64,000 bases of DNA from Sipunculus nudus (lineage: Eukaryota; Annelida; Sipuncula; Golfingiida; Sipunculidae), in the NCBI GenBank assembly GCA_026874595.1, contig CM049313.1:53369659-53433658 (forward strand), written 5' to 3'. A model generated the notes under the pieces. The model was not told the DNA's origin. It did no database searches and worked only from the letters and a program-made list of their open reading frames with translations. Positions 23,560 through 36,332 of the stretch are shown one piece after another. The first letter of the stretch is position 1, and each line of letters begins with the position of its first letter. The position numbers were made by a program, and so were the translations under genes.

Positions 23560-25240
23560 TTTAATCCTGAGCTTTAGGCGAGTTCTTTTTAGCTAATCGT
23601 CCGTCCGTTTCTCCGACACAAATCATAACCGTTAGACCTAGAAACTCCAGGGAGGTTCTCGGCAAATCTCCTTGGAAACCTGAAAACAGGTCATGGGAAT
23701 CTATATTCTGCAACCTACGGACTGATGACATGATTTTAAGAACCCAGACAGTCACACGGGGCACAAATTGTATCCATTAGGCCTAGAATCCTCTGGCATA
23801 AAAAAGAGGTAAATCTCCTTTGAAACATGAAAATAGGTCATAGTGACCCAGTATGCCAAACTATGTCATCTATGAGCCAAAAATATGAATCTGAGCACTA
23901 AAACAGACCGGATACAAATTGTCTCTATTTCCCTTGGAACTGTCTTCTGTAAAACCAGGGAAGTCCTTGGCAAGTCTCCTTTGAATCCTATAATTAGATC
24001 TCTTAAATCTTATTATGCATGTCGAATACAATCAGATAGGGCACACATTGTATCCTTGGGCATTAAAATCTTCTAACACAACATCCAGGGAGATCTTGGC
24101 AAATCCCATTGGAAACCTGCAAGTTATAGACCAAAAGCATGATTTGAGCACCTTGAACATCAGATGGGTACAAACTGTATGCATTAGGTCTAGGTCCTGG
24201 GCAAATCTCCTTGACATGACTTTCCAAGGGCCCCCATGGGAAAATAGTGACCTATATTCTGCAAGCTACTGGCTACGCTACCGAGGCAGCGGAAATCTTG
24301 CGCTTCTAAAGAAGTTACTGATTTTTTCCCGTGCCTGCATGTACCGTTTATGATGCACTTAAACACCAGGTGGTGCACATGGGCCTGTCTGCTGAAAAAA
24401 ACTGCTGATGTGACCAGCAGCCAACCAAATGCAAGTCAACAAACACTCGACAGGCATCAGACTCCGCCCAGAAATCACGTGAGGGGCAATTCTCTCTGAG
24501 CCTGTGGCCTGTTCAAACGGTTGCCGGGGCGATGAGCTGTCACTCAAAACGAAATGAACAACATTGGCTTCATGTATTCCTCGCTTGGCTGGTAAACCGT
24601 TTGTCTTCCAGCACAGGGTCTCATCTGATTGGAATAAAATACAGAGCTCCCCTCTGGTGTAGAGATTCAGGATACTAGGTCATAACAAACAGCGCTTACG
24701 ATATATGCAGTTCGCCTATGGGTAAAGCGCTGTGTATAGAGCGTAGCTACTGGCTAGAAGCATGATATTTAAGCAGTTAGGCAGGGCACACATTGTATCC
24801 ATTAGGCCTGGACTCTCAAAACAATACATCTAGGGGAGATTCTTGGAAAATCACCTTGGAAACCTGAAATAAGGTCATGGTGACCTGTATTCTGCTAGCT
24901 ACAGACCAGAAACGTGATTTTGAGCACCCAGACAGGTTACACATTATATTTTCTGTTTTCCTTGGAGCCTTCCATTCTAAAATCCAGGGGGGGGGGGTTC
25001 CTTGAAAATAAGGTTGAGTCCTTACATTAATTACTTAATTCTTAATTATTGGTCACCTTATTATTATAATACATGTTAAAGTACAGAATAAAAAAAAACA
25101 TTTTTTTATTCCGTCCGTTTAACAACATTGTAACAATAGCCATAGGCTATTCTCACACACGATATATAACATCAATAAAAAACATGAGCACCCAGTCAGA
25201 TTCAGCGGAGCGTCATGGCCCATGGGCCATTTGTTTTAAT
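23560..25240 (+). repeat. diverged tandem copies of a dispersed repeat, with an insert of another family
   Basis: Units recur around 23,620, 23,750, 23,900, 24,040, 24,170 and 24,780. Each has words such as GGGCACAAATTGTATCC, CTTGGAAACCTGAAA and GACCTATATTCTGCAAG. They are relatives of the units at 45.0-46.3 kb. A copy of the 17-kb repeat family (24,300-24,750) interrupts them. The right end near 25,210 carries GCGTCATGGCCCATGGGCCA, related to the palindromic ends at 46,530 and 62,910. Confidence 0.75.
24300..24750 (+). repeat. dispersed repeat family, copy 2
   Basis: This is the second copy of the element at 16,870-17,590, with the same order of landmarks (AACACTCGACAGGCAT, CTCTGAGCCTGTGGCC, CCCCTCTGGTGTAG, AACAGCGCTTACGATATA). 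It is internally shortened by about 270 bp relative to copy 1. Confidence 0.8.
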
Positions 25241-28020
25241 GTGGTTTATTTATCCCTCCCCTAAAAATATAAGCAAAGAATGGCAAATTGTGTTATTCAA
25301 GAAATTACAAAAAGAAATATGTTTGGAAAAAGACGTCAGCTATATATAGGTTGTACGAATTTTTAGTGAGATAAATAACATAGGTGGGACATTATCCCTG
25401 CTGAAGTGATGAACATCTCATAGATGTAATGTTTGTATATAAAAGTAACCTACTGTGAAAATAATTTAAAGAAATTATATGAATATAGCAAAGTGAACGT
25501 TTATAAAAGATATTTAGTAAAAAATTTAATTTCATATGGAAATCATGAAAAACGATGTTTTTAGTTGGCAGTTTGGGCATGTTAGCAGACACCTGTACGG
25601 CGTTGAAGGCTCTTACACCAGAAAACGAACAGCTGTCAAAGTGAACAGACATAAATAATAAAAAAGAATATTCCAAATGTATTATATGAGTTTGTCCTAA
25701 GCATTGTAGATTGTCATAGAATAAGCAGGTTTAATGGAAAACTGGCAACTCTCCAAGATAAAAGGCAGGTTAATATCTTTCGGTGGAAGTGTTCGGCAAA
25801 GAAATAGCTTAAGTCTTGGTTCGTTGCTTTGTTATGTATGTACATTCTTTGCTGAACATTTGTACAGGGTTAGGGTAATCAATAGCCAGTTAAAGTTTGG
25901 GGTTAATCATAATCACCACAATATAATTTCCACATATACCATTATGGCAAAAGACCATTTTTTGGTACACTTCGTGTTGAAGCCGCCCATTCGTATGTAT
26001 TTTTCTTCCACTCGCAAGGTAAACCCGTGTTAGTTAAACATGACAGGGTGCATACATGAAACGTATAAACGTGAACAAACGGTGGCCGCGTGACTGGTCT
26101 ATGTCCCCAGTGTTGACCAAACTAACAAGCCCTCGCATTGAAAGCGGAGTCGTGAGGTCTTTGTTTAAAATTCTTTACTTCCCTTCGAGAGAGTAAACTT
26201 CCTGTGGGGGCGTTATAATAGATATGGGGATCAATGGGAATTAAAGTGGATCCGCGTGACCGCTAATTGCACAAAAACGCTCTTTGGACAGGGCCTGCGC
26301 TCTGATCATGCTCTTAATAGACCAGTGAGCTCGAAATCCGAAAAAAAAATCCCAAAGGTGCGTCCTGAAAAAGCGTGTCATGCATGGGGGACCTTGCAGC
26401 ACAGAAAAAATAGGGGCACGTTATAGGGAAATATAAAAACTATTAACAATGCAGCTTAATTGGAAATAATCCAGCAACAGAAAACAAACTTGTCCTAGAA
26501 AAGCCCACCGAAGATTCATGTGCCAAATTTTGAAGTCCAAATCATAGCGGAAGTAGGTAAACGATGGTCTAGAAAAACCCAACTGCGTATTAATGATGTA
26601 GATAGATTATACTCTATACGTAAGTCGAAAGCCTTGTATGGCTTGTATATTTTAATAACAATTTCAAAATCTCAAGCTCTGTAAATTAATGTGACAGCAA
26701 CTGTTACTAGGGTTTTGGACCGTACAATTTTGCGATTTCAATGCACAACACAGGATGTGCTTTACAAGTTTAATGGTGCTGGTGAATGAGAAAACACATG
26801 AACTGACCAATTCAAGATTTGCCTGCAAAGTCATATATACAATTCAAACGGCGACACGAATGTACGTTATGAAAACACTCGGCAATCCTATATACATAAT
26901 TTACAGTTAACTGTTGATCACACTATATGTGGCGCTTATATTATTTCCGTTTCGACGACCTCATTTGGCCATAGAATAGTCTACCTTCCGGACTATATTT
27001 AGCAATAGAATAGTCTATGATTATATTATAGACGACCACATTTGACCAAAGAATAGTATACGTTTCCGACCACATTAAAATAGTATAGTTTACACACTTA
27101 TTTTATTTGGTAATAAACTCAAAATTACGTACCTGGAAAAATGAGAAAACACATGAACTGACCAGTTGATTTGCCTGCAAAGTGCCGTTCATCGGCAAAC
27201 TTGGTGGCAAAACTGGGTACACTTTTAACATAGAAATGAAGAATACTACTAAAAAATTTGGTAAGTTTCATCAATTTAGTGATATTTCCGATATTAAATA
27301 TAGCGCCTACTATAACAAAAAAAAGATATGACGCCTGCTATTACCTCAAAGATATGTTAAAACCTTGTTACTGCATAAATATTCTAAATTTGCACCGGGA
27401 GGGCTTACAACGTTGGCGCCGCTAAACAACACATTGGCGCTACTTACGACCAATTCCACAAAGTGTGCACATGTCTGTACACTGATTACACCGAGCTAAT
27501 ACCAGCCGAAACTATATATATATAAACAAAAGTCTATAATTTTAATTATTAATATATTTCATTTTCAAAAATGTAAATTTTATTTTCTGCATATTCGGGG
27601 GGAATGGGGGATGGTAACATTGACCATCACCCCCTAGCAAAAATATCGGGGGGGGGGGATAAACCCCCCCCCCCCCTCTGTCTATATCCACCCTTACATT
27701 TTCGCCTAATACATCAATAAAGTTTAAACGTATATATAAAACCCCTTTGATTATTAATCCCTTTGAAAACCTAATATCTCAGAATTGAGTAACACTCTTT
27801 CAAGTGAGCTAACTATGCACCGAGTGTAACAATATTTTTTTCAGCTATCCGCACTCTTTCTCAGGACACATGGATTCCAGTCAGTCGTAATTGAACGCTT
27901 ACCCACGTGAGTATGTATGAGGTTTTGAATGACCAATGACATAACTAGAAACTTGTACTAAGAAAGTGCAGACCTCCATCAAGACAGCTCATAGGCATTG
28001 TAAAACGTGCGATTGACACT
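25240..28020. other. intronic DNA without recognised exon
   Basis: This is part of the 7.8-kb stretch between the mucin-repeat exon and the cysteine exon. A roughly 45-bp word (AGAAAACACATGAACTGACC with ATTTGCCTGCAAAG) occurs at about 26,788 and again at about 27,141, so it holds diverged repeats. A G-run and C-run (27,645-27,677) form a potential hairpin. Short open pieces exist, but none has both splice sites and phase consistent with the gene. Confidence 0.5.
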
Positions 28021-28340
28021 GCAGGACAATCACTGAACGTTATCAGAAGGTAACATTGAGCGCCATCTAGAGGCAACAAAGTAAAAAGCTCATTACCCCT
28101 TTTAGGATTGTCAGAAATGCAGCATATTCTTTTAAAAAATCCTGGATTCAGATGGGAATCTGTAAAATTTAATCATTTGATCCTTGTCTCATTACCGGGC
28201 TATCCTGATAATTCGTCAAAATCTGTTAATAACTATTTAAATATTGTTACTAACAGACAGACAAACAGCCAAATCAACGCCGCCGAAAATATATATGTAC
28301 ATATAACCTCCGTTACCTGGCGGAGTTAATTATATTACAG
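28020..28340 (+). repeat. degenerate SINE/RTE-like 3' end
   Basis: The order TCAAAATCTGTTAATAAC, TTACTAACAGACAGACAAAC, CGCCGCCGAAAA, ATAACCTCCGTTACCTGGCGG is the tail arrangement of an invertebrate repeat I recognise from many marine genomes. The final CCTCCG..GGCGG can form a small hairpin. Naming as SINE or RTE tail is from memory and not verified. Confidence 0.5.
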
Positions 28341-28788
28341 GTTACTCATCCACATGAAATGCTTCAGATATATTAAATTCTCCAAAATATTAATTAAACG
28401 GTGCCGAATGAAAAGAGATTTCTGGAGAGCCCACAGTTATGATAAACATAAACGTATCTGCAATGTTATGTGTTTATTTTAAGTGATGTCCATTTGAACC
28501 TTCTCAAACACAACCATATTCCAGCACATTAAAAAATTAAGTATTTCAATATATCCACCGTCTTCCTCTTCTCCACTGTGCACTAAAGTTGCTTTGAAAT
28601 AATTAATGATTAACACAATATTTTTTTTCAATTAAAGATTATATTTAATGTATAAATATGTGATCATTATTTTATTTATATATTACACAGAGTCAATATA
28701 GAGTATATGTATATTATAACTACATCTGTAGATAATATGTACATACATAACTTCAAATCCACATTTCAGTCAAGACAAATGCGGCCAG

Positions 28789-28975
28789 CAAACGCTAGAC
28801 TATGAAGTACGTTATAATTCGGGGGAGGTCGCGGCTGGTTGTATCGGGGGCTGTGTTTTGATAAGCCAAATTCAAGACCGTGTGATGCCGCATATTGGTG
28901 ACGTCACAGATCACGTGTGTGGGGCTGTTGATGCTAATTCAACGACTTCATCAATGACCCAGCAACTTCAAAAAG
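28789..28975 (+). CDS. candidate extra exon of the mucin-like gene (Cys-bearing)
   Basis: A frame stays open from 28,770 to 28,975 and ends at a good donor (AAAAG|GTAGGA) in phase 1, exactly the phase needed by the cysteine exon at 30,190. Three AG acceptors are possible: after 28,769 (phase 2), 28,774 (phase 1) and 28,788 (phase 0). The last fits the candidate exon at 22,707; the middle one fits direct joining to 22,385. The translation includes LDYEVRYNSGEVAAGCIGGC and later a DHVCGAVDA segment, with one sequon (NST). It may be the second half of a SEA-like domain. Treat as optional. Confidence 0.35.
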
Positions 28976-28999
28976 GTAGGATGAGCTTACCATACAGTA

Positions 29000-29855
29000 A
29001 TATACGGCGTAAGAGGGTAATCAAATTTGGGACAACTTTTTTTTATAAACACACAGACACACACAAAGATAATATAAATATATAGTTTTATATGTAACTT
29101 TTAATGTCTGTATGACACCTATCAAATATATTACAATTAAGTGTAAAGTTTCTAAATTAAGGTATTATGATTCCAGTACAGGTAAATTTTAAAACAGGTT
29201 ATAATATATAATATTTCATGTTAAAATCATAAATGGAACAAGCGTCTATAATTCTATTTATTCTTATTTTTCATTTCCAATATATAAATCCTATTCTCTG
29301 AATAGCATGTGAATTGATAACGCTGACCACCCCATCCCCTCCCTTAATTAAATTATAGGCGCCCCTGAGACGCAGAAAGATAAAGATAAATTTAGGATGT
29401 TTCCTGTTGTGAAAAGGGTCAGCGGTGTCGTTGTGAAAGGAACGCCTTACTTTTTGAGGGGATTACTTTGGTATATCTTCAATATTTGAGCAAACAGTTT
29501 TGTTGCCGTATCGTCGTCACAATATTACTTTTATGTATCTAGGTTCCCCCAGGAGGAAGGGGAATATTATAGGGGTTGATGAAAATATTTCTGTATTAAT
29601 ATTTGGTAAAAATTTGGGGTGGACTATCCTAAGTCTCACCGAGTACGAACCATAAATTTGATCGTCTGATCTTTCTTTTTTAGTCTTAATTTTTTTGTTC
29701 GTGCCTGAGATAGATCTCAAAACCGGCTGATATATCAATACTGACTATACATGAATATTTTAGTATCAGTCATACGTGACACATACGTGACAAAGTCGGT
29801 CCCTTTTATTGCTCAGCACTACCCGTGCTGTTCGCTAAAGCTCCAATACGGCTGA
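29000..29855. other. intronic DNA, nothing recognised
   Basis: AT-rich sequence without phase-compatible splice-bounded frames. A CCCCATCCCCTCCC..GGCGCCCCTGAG tract at 29,330-29,370 resembles the edge of a C-rich dispersed repeat. Confidence 0.45.
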
Positions 29856-29856
29856 A

Positions 29857-29858
<2 letters not shown>

Positions 29859-29909
<51 letters not shown>
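29859..29909. repeat. (TA)n(TG)n microsatellite
   Basis: About 34 bp of TA followed by TG dinucleotides; more degenerate TA/CA sequence continues to 30,030. Confidence 0.95.
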
Positions 29910-30189
29910 ATTTAAATGTCACAGGTGAAAGATTTGCTTCTGATATAAATATACATATATATGCACACACATAAACATATGTATACGTATATATACATAT
30001 ATTTATATATATAGACACATATATACACACATCCTTTGGTCATGACCTAATTTTCAAGTTCGCACACTCCATAAGCGATTATCGCTCAGTTTATGGCGTC
30101 CGGGGATGCGGAGGTTACTAAGGATTGTTCGGTGATTGCAATTATCTGGATCTTACATGTATCATTTCAATAATCATCTTGCATTACAG

Positions 30190-30382
30190 AAAGTAAACGA
30201 CTCAACAATCCATGCCTGATGAACCCGCACATATGCTCTGACGTGAAATCCAGCTACACGTGCAAGTTTAATCGTGAGCTGACATACTGTAATGACGTGT
30301 GCGTTGACAGAGCGTACTGTCGGGCCGGTAGATGTGGAATCGTTAAGAATATCGACGGATATAACGAGTCGAGGAATTGCTG
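30190..30382 (+). CDS. mucin-like membrane protein, exon 3 (cysteine-rich module)
   Basis: This 193-nt exon has acceptor CATTACAG|AA and donor GCTG|GTACGT, phase 1 in and phase 2 out. It encodes eight cysteines (residues 539, 546, 555, 564, 568, 574, 579 and 594 in the minimal protein); two more (596, 611) follow on the next exon. Spacing is C-x6-C-x8-C-x8-C-x3-C-x5-C-x4-C-x14-C-x-C-x14-C. The C-x3-C step followed downstream by C-x-C is the hallmark of the CS-alpha-beta fold of defensin-type peptides, and the last eight cysteines run in the same order as in eight-cysteine molluscan defensins. The fold is inferred from spacing only. One sequon (NES) is present. Confidence 0.8.
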
Positions 30383-31760
30383 GTACGTAAATATTCTGAA
30401 TATTTGAAATTAAACTTTTGAAATTGAACCTGAACTTTATTGACAAAAAAAAAATAAACTTACATGATAAGAAGTGCACAATTAAATTATATCTTTGGTA
30501 ACTCAATAATATTCAATGACTGAAATAATATTTCAATTTGTGTTTGATAAGGCGCTGAAGTGATTATTCTTACAGCTCTTTTTTTAAGATTTATTAGGGC
30601 CGGGAACACTGTTCTCAGCTGTCAACCAACAAAATCAGACAATTGTGACAATTCATGAACAGGTCTTCTGTGAACATAGACTTAAAGTCTTTTTTTTCAC
30701 TAGAACATAAGTGTCCATCTAATTTGTCTTAGAATTGTTATGATCAAACATATTTAATGGATACTTACTTAGTTGCATGTGGCATTGTTTTATTGATAAG
30801 CCCCAGTGCATTGTGGGGAAATGATTTCTGTACCCCAATCCCTGAACGGCAGAGCCGTACAATTGTAAGATATCATTGATGTTTTTATTTTTTATCCAAT
30901 TTGCACTGAATTTAAACACATTGAACTTTTTATTTGCAATTTAATATACCAAATTTGTTGTGCATGGTATAACAGCCATTTTTTGTGCAGATGAAACCAT
31001 TCCTCACATTTTCTTTTATGTGTAAGCTAATCACAATACAGATTAAAGAACATCGAATACAAATCCCAGGATAAAGTTCAGACCAGAAGGCCCGCCCACT
31101 GGTGGGTGCTATATGAGGTTTCTATGACAAACAGAACTTTCAAGGTAAATCAGCAGTCGGAACCAGGCAAAATTTGAGAATCAGTAACATATCGAGCCCA
31201 TATCAAGGGTAGATACAGTATTATGAGGCTGGAGAGGGATTTTGGGAGTGGGCACATCTTTACATAGCATATAAACTTTTTTTTTAATTGATGCTGTAAT
31301 GGAGTTGTTTTTAAAGCAACAAGATGGGGAATCTGGATCTGTGTTTGCCATTTTACTTCTGTTTTTCTATTTTCAAGATTCATTTAGTCTTAAACCCCTC
31401 CCCCTCTAATCCGCCCCTGCACATTACATATCTTATTATCGCATATTGATGTACTTCATAAAAAGGTAAGAATTCGGTTCTTTGACGAGCAAGGGAAAAT
31501 GGCAACCCGGTGGACTTCCGGCGAACGATACTATATTTGTAATGTATATTTGGCTAGCCATGACATCATAACATTAAGACATTCGTTAAATAAACTTATA
31601 GTGGTCTGGACAACGTCATCGGTTATTAAAAAATCGACGTTTGGGTGGCAGGCTGCCGCTGATATCTGGCCCGTACATACATCCGAAGCCTGATCGGGAA
31701 CTTACGGCCAAAGTGTTCCGAGTACTGTATGATCACCTTATTTTGCTTCTCTCCCGCCAG
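30383..31760. other. intron 3, nothing recognised
   Basis: The intron is 1.4 kb. A C-rich fragment near 31,395 (CCCCTCCCCCTCTAATCCGC) resembles a dispersed repeat end. No other coding block is seen. Confidence 0.5.
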
Positions 31761-31931
31761 GTGTCACCCGTTCTGGTTCCGTCAGGGGTCTGCTTCTCGG
31801 CCGTTCTGCGTCTCAGCCTGGGCGCTGGCTGGACCTATCATCGGAATTGGGTGTGTTCTCATCGTCATGGTTGTTGTTGTTATATTTCTGGCTAGACGGA
31901 AGAGAAAAATGAAGCAAAACGACCACGCACT
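31761..31931 (+). CDS. mucin-like membrane protein, exon 4 (transmembrane helix)
   Basis: This 171-nt exon has an excellent acceptor (CTTCTCTCCCGCCAG|G) and donor (CACT|GTAAGT), phase 2 on both sides. Its first base completes Trp595, and it then supplies the ninth and tenth cysteines. A single hydrophobic helix follows, about residues 614-639, with core GPIIGIGCVLIVMVVVVIF. The next residues RRKRKMK form a positively charged stop-transfer segment. This orients the protein as type I: mucin and cysteine module outside, tail in the cytoplasm. Confidence 0.82.
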
Positions 31932-31940
31932 GTAAGTACA

Positions 31941-32165
31941 TTTAAACACAATAAAGTGAACCCAATGGCCTTTTGGAAAGGCCATCAGGACTCACTCCCT
32001 AGATTGGCATACCTGGCAAAAAAATATTTAGCAATGCTAGCGTCATCCACACCAGTTGAAAGGGTATTTAGCATTGCTGGAAAAGTATTCAAGCCTGACA
32101 GATGTCGTCTTACTGACCGAACTTTTAGGCTATAATGTTCATTAAATGCAATGATAAAATGCGCG
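31941..32165 (+). pseudogene. hAT transposase C-terminal remnant (ZBED-like) in intron 4
   Basis: A frame from 31,941 to a stop at 32,133 reads through FWKGHQDSLPRLAYLAKKYL and STPVERVFSIAGKVFK, ending in RLTDRTFRL. After a small frame change MFIKCN follows. These are the conserved parts of the hAT dimerisation region: W, the P-LA-LA-K-YL stretch, S-P-ERVFS-AG and the R-L pair. Only about 65 residues remain, with no catalytic DDE part or zinc finger nearby, so it is a dead fragment. It begins 10 bp after the exon-4 donor, so it inserted into, or was cut down within, the intron. Confidence 0.85.
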
Positions 32166-32613
32166 ATATAAATTGGTTTAAGTCACACATGCCTGTGATA
32201 ACACATGCAGTCACTTATTGCTGTGGTATCATGAAACTGATGAACTCAAGGTGAACTAAAGACTAGCCCAGTGTCAGTAATAATGTATATATTGCATGCA
32301 AATATATCCATACTTAGAGTTCTGAGTCAAGTTAGTGTTTTTACTGCATTGTTCAGCAGCTCAATCTTTAAAACTTAAGAATGTTCTCAGATATATACAA
32401 TGTTTATTTACATAATTAAAAAAACCTTCGGAACATTTTTTTTTCTTAACTCAATGATTTAAATGATAAAAGTATTTGCCCTCGTACTTAAGTACAGACT
32501 CCTGTACTTGTACTTGTACTTAAGCACACCATTAAATTTCTGTACTTGCACTTGTACTTGTGAGAAGCTGAAGTTCTTGTACTGAGTACAGACCCCCTGT
32601 ACTTGACCCAAGC

Positions 32614-32675
<62 letters not shown>

Positions 32676-32789
32676 GTAACGCTGTATTGTACGCGTAATC
32701 ATAGTTATTTATAAATATCCTGATTTATGTACTCTAATTCCAGATAATGACCATGAGGGTTGTGATTATTAATCATTGTTTTCTTGTAG
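32166..32789. other. rest of intron 4, with (AT)n at 32,617-32,672
   Basis: The intron contains a tract of TACTTG words (about 32,480-32,600: CTTGTACTTGTACTT and variants) and a 56-bp AT microsatellite. No exon is seen. Confidence 0.7.
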
Positions 32790-32844
32790 CTGGGAGACAC
32801 CTAACTTAGCTTATACACCTAACGAGAAGGCCTACGGTTACGCA
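32790..32844 (+). CDS. mucin-like membrane protein, exon 5 (cytoplasmic tail)
   Basis: This 55-nt exon follows TTTTCTTGTAG and ends GCA|GTAAGT, phase 2 in and phase 0 out. It encodes WETPNLAYTPNEKAYGYA, a Tyr-rich cytoplasmic segment. If the donor is not used, the frame reads two more codons and stops at TAA 32,851-32,853, giving a shorter alternative tail (VS). Together with exon 6 it creates YADV, which would fit a YxxPhi-type sorting motif only weakly. Confidence 0.65.
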
Positions 32845-32853
32845 GTAAGTTAA

Positions 32854-33948
<1,095 letters not shown>

Positions 33949-33973
33949 CATGGGTATCTCATATCATCTCCAG

Positions 33974-34033
33974 GATGTGATCCACAGAGCGAGGCTATCA
34001 GACTTCAATACGGCAAACTTGATACGGGTCTGA
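33974..34033 (+). CDS. mucin-like membrane protein, exon 6 (C-terminus)
   Basis: Acceptor TCATCTCCAG|GATGTG opens in phase 0, matching exon 5. The exon encodes [19 protein letters not shown] and stops at TGA 34,031-34,033. With exons 1 to 5 the coding sum is 2,070 nt, exactly 690 codons including stop, for a protein of 689 residues. The tail after the membrane is then about 50 residues. Evidence for this last exon is splice phase plus position; the exact 3' end needs transcript data. Confidence 0.6.
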   Translation, partial: DVIHRARLSDFNTANLIRV

Positions 34034-34705
34034 ACTCGGAACGGTGCTGCCCTCTGTCGACTTCATAATACATTGTATAATGAGTTCAGGTCTGCGTTTG
34101 GTGTAATGTCAGGAGGTCGTGAAGAGGATTTATGTAAGGCTGTTTCGGGATAAGTAGGGGCGTATCCAGGGTTTAGAAAAAGGGGGCTGGGGCAAACCCA
34201 GGAGGAATGTTGACAAAGCCTAAGAAAGGTTAAGGAGGCTGAACAGGGGTGGGGGCGGACTCCCTGGATCCGATTCTGATAAGTGACATTACTTCTTGGT
34301 GACTCGGGTGCATAATGCCAGACTTACAATAAGATATATAATACAACAATAAATGACACCGAGAATAAATTATACACCCATCATGTTCACATGTCAGATA
34401 GTGTATATTTTTTTAAGAATGTTAAATTGTATTTATTGTATGAATTACATGATTTGTATATGTTTTTCAATGCTAGTGAGAATGTATACTTATATAATTC
34501 ATCTGGTGCTCTGATCTCTCAATGATATAAAAGATATTCTTTCATATGTTCTGTTATACATGGAGGTGATCCTACGTTTAACCATGTAAACATCATAGCT
34601 ATTTAAGAGTTTTGATTTCGGAGGGCATTACATATCATCTTATAAGTTTAGATAATGTGTAAATGTATATTTGTGGAAAAAAATAAAGACTGTTATGTCA
34701 AATAT
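34034..34705 (+). other. probable 3' UTR of the mucin-like gene
   Basis: About 650 bp lie between the stop codon and an AATAAA hexamer (34,682-34,687), followed by a T-rich stretch. At 34,150-34,265 the UTR contains a diverged copy of a repeat marked GGGGCGTATCCAGG and GGGGGCTGGGG. Confidence 0.5.
34682..34687 (+). terminator. AATAAA polyadenylation signal
   Basis: The hexamer lies on the coding strand about 650 bp downstream of the stop of the mucin-like gene and is followed by T-rich sequence. An earlier CAATAAATG at about 34,350 is an alternative. Confidence 0.45.
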
Positions 34706-36332
34706 TTGGTTTATCTCTTTGATATGGTCATGCGTTGGACCTTGACGGTTTAACTTTGTTGTGCTAAAATGAATAATCCATGTATTAACGGCTGCAATTT
34801 GGTAAAGGCACTATGAGAGCTGAGTGCGACAGAACCTGTAAGGTAATTTCAAGAGCGTGAGAATTTGCCCGAAATTTGAATCGAAAAAAAAGCAATTATG
34901 CCTTAAGCACGATTGAAAATACTTGACATACCAATGCTATATATCAAACAGTATGAGGAAGTTCATATAAATAACTACACTGTCCCCTGAAAGGGGTGGA
35001 AAGGGAATTGCAGCCTGGTCTGTCTGTATACGAATGTTTGTCAGTACGTATGTGTGTGCATGGATCTGTTCTCTCTTAATAAAAATAAATCTGTACGTTT
35101 CCACTTAAAGATGACTAAGATTCCAGATAATATAATATAAAATTAATTAAACTGCTCACTCTTTCACTCCAGAGATTTCAGTAAGGCGTAGGTTCTGCAG
35201 TCGCTCATCGTCTTGCTTAAGACATATATTTTTTTTACATAACTGTATAAATAATCAGTTTTAAAGCCTTTATTTTTCCTTTTAACAAGCAGACACTATA
35301 TTTAGCATACAACATAAATTATTTTCATTGGTTCATTCAGTAACAATGTTATAAGTACAAAAGTCAATATCCGCTTTTATTTGCAAGATAACCACAATGA
35401 AATTATAATTAAAAGCGGAGGAACGCATTTAAATCGTTGACTGTTTAACTAAAATATAATGCGAAAACTCCATGAAATTGTGGGTGTTCTGACAATTATT
35501 CATCAAATACTTTCCTTTACTTTCCTTTCGGGTGTTCGGGTTAAGGTACATATACGATAATATATATTATATGTATAATATATAATGTATACCATTTCAT
35601 GGTAAACAAAGGAGCAGCTAGGGCGTTCACAATGAGAGTTAAATAACTCTGGCTGGACTTAACACACTGATGACCCTAGAACCATTCTTGATAAACTGTT
35701 AAGCTCCTTTTTGACACCGGACAGACCAAGTTTTATGGCGTCAGTCTCGCCCGTCTCACAAGTTCATACATCCTGCGGGCAGACATAAACCTACAGGCGA
35801 TGGTGTAACCTAATTGGCCTCGATCTCGTCACATTACAGTGGAATGATTTTAACGATGCTGTCTGACCACCGGAACACTATGTTCAAGGGGTAACAACAA
35901 GTGAAGGGAACACCGCCTGTCTGGAACAAACTCGAAATCAATGGACTGCAGTGGAAAACACTTTGTCGGCTGGTTAAGCAACGTTTAAAATCGATTTACT
36001 GGCGCTGAACAAAACGAGAAATACAGTTCCTGTCATAACATAACTCCACAACTTTTGACTGGCGGATGCCTCTTATTGCAACATTACTCCTTCTCAACAC
36101 TACTCGTCCTCTCCGGAAAGATTGCAAACAGTTTGATCATATTAAAGGAAGATTTATCCGAAGGAACGTGACACTGCACTGAATTCTCTTGTGACAGGAA
36201 AAAAAAATTATAGTAGACGATTTACCATGCACCCACAGTAAATGAACTCGTAGGAGAAGTATATTTTGACTATGAAAATATTCACATATTGCTTATCATA
36301 TTAAGCCCCCATATCTTTATGTCAACGACGAT
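34706..36332. other. intergenic DNA between the mucin-like gene and receptor A
   Basis: No coding block recognised. TTTATT words near 35,265 and 35,376 could be poly(A) signals for the minus-strand receptor gene, but they are remote from its stop codon. Confidence 0.4.

Noticed and set aside
25565-25655. Short frame beginning MFLVGSLGML as a signal-peptide exon
   Set aside because: It ends at a stop without a usable donor, and the mucin-like gene already has a better leader at 19,715.
27180-27262. Phase-1 open piece ending at TTTG|GTAAGT as an exon of the mucin-like gene
   Set aside because: Its upstream boundary lies in a sequence duplicated at 26.79 kb in a non-coding context, the frame has a stop just before it, and no domain is recognisable.
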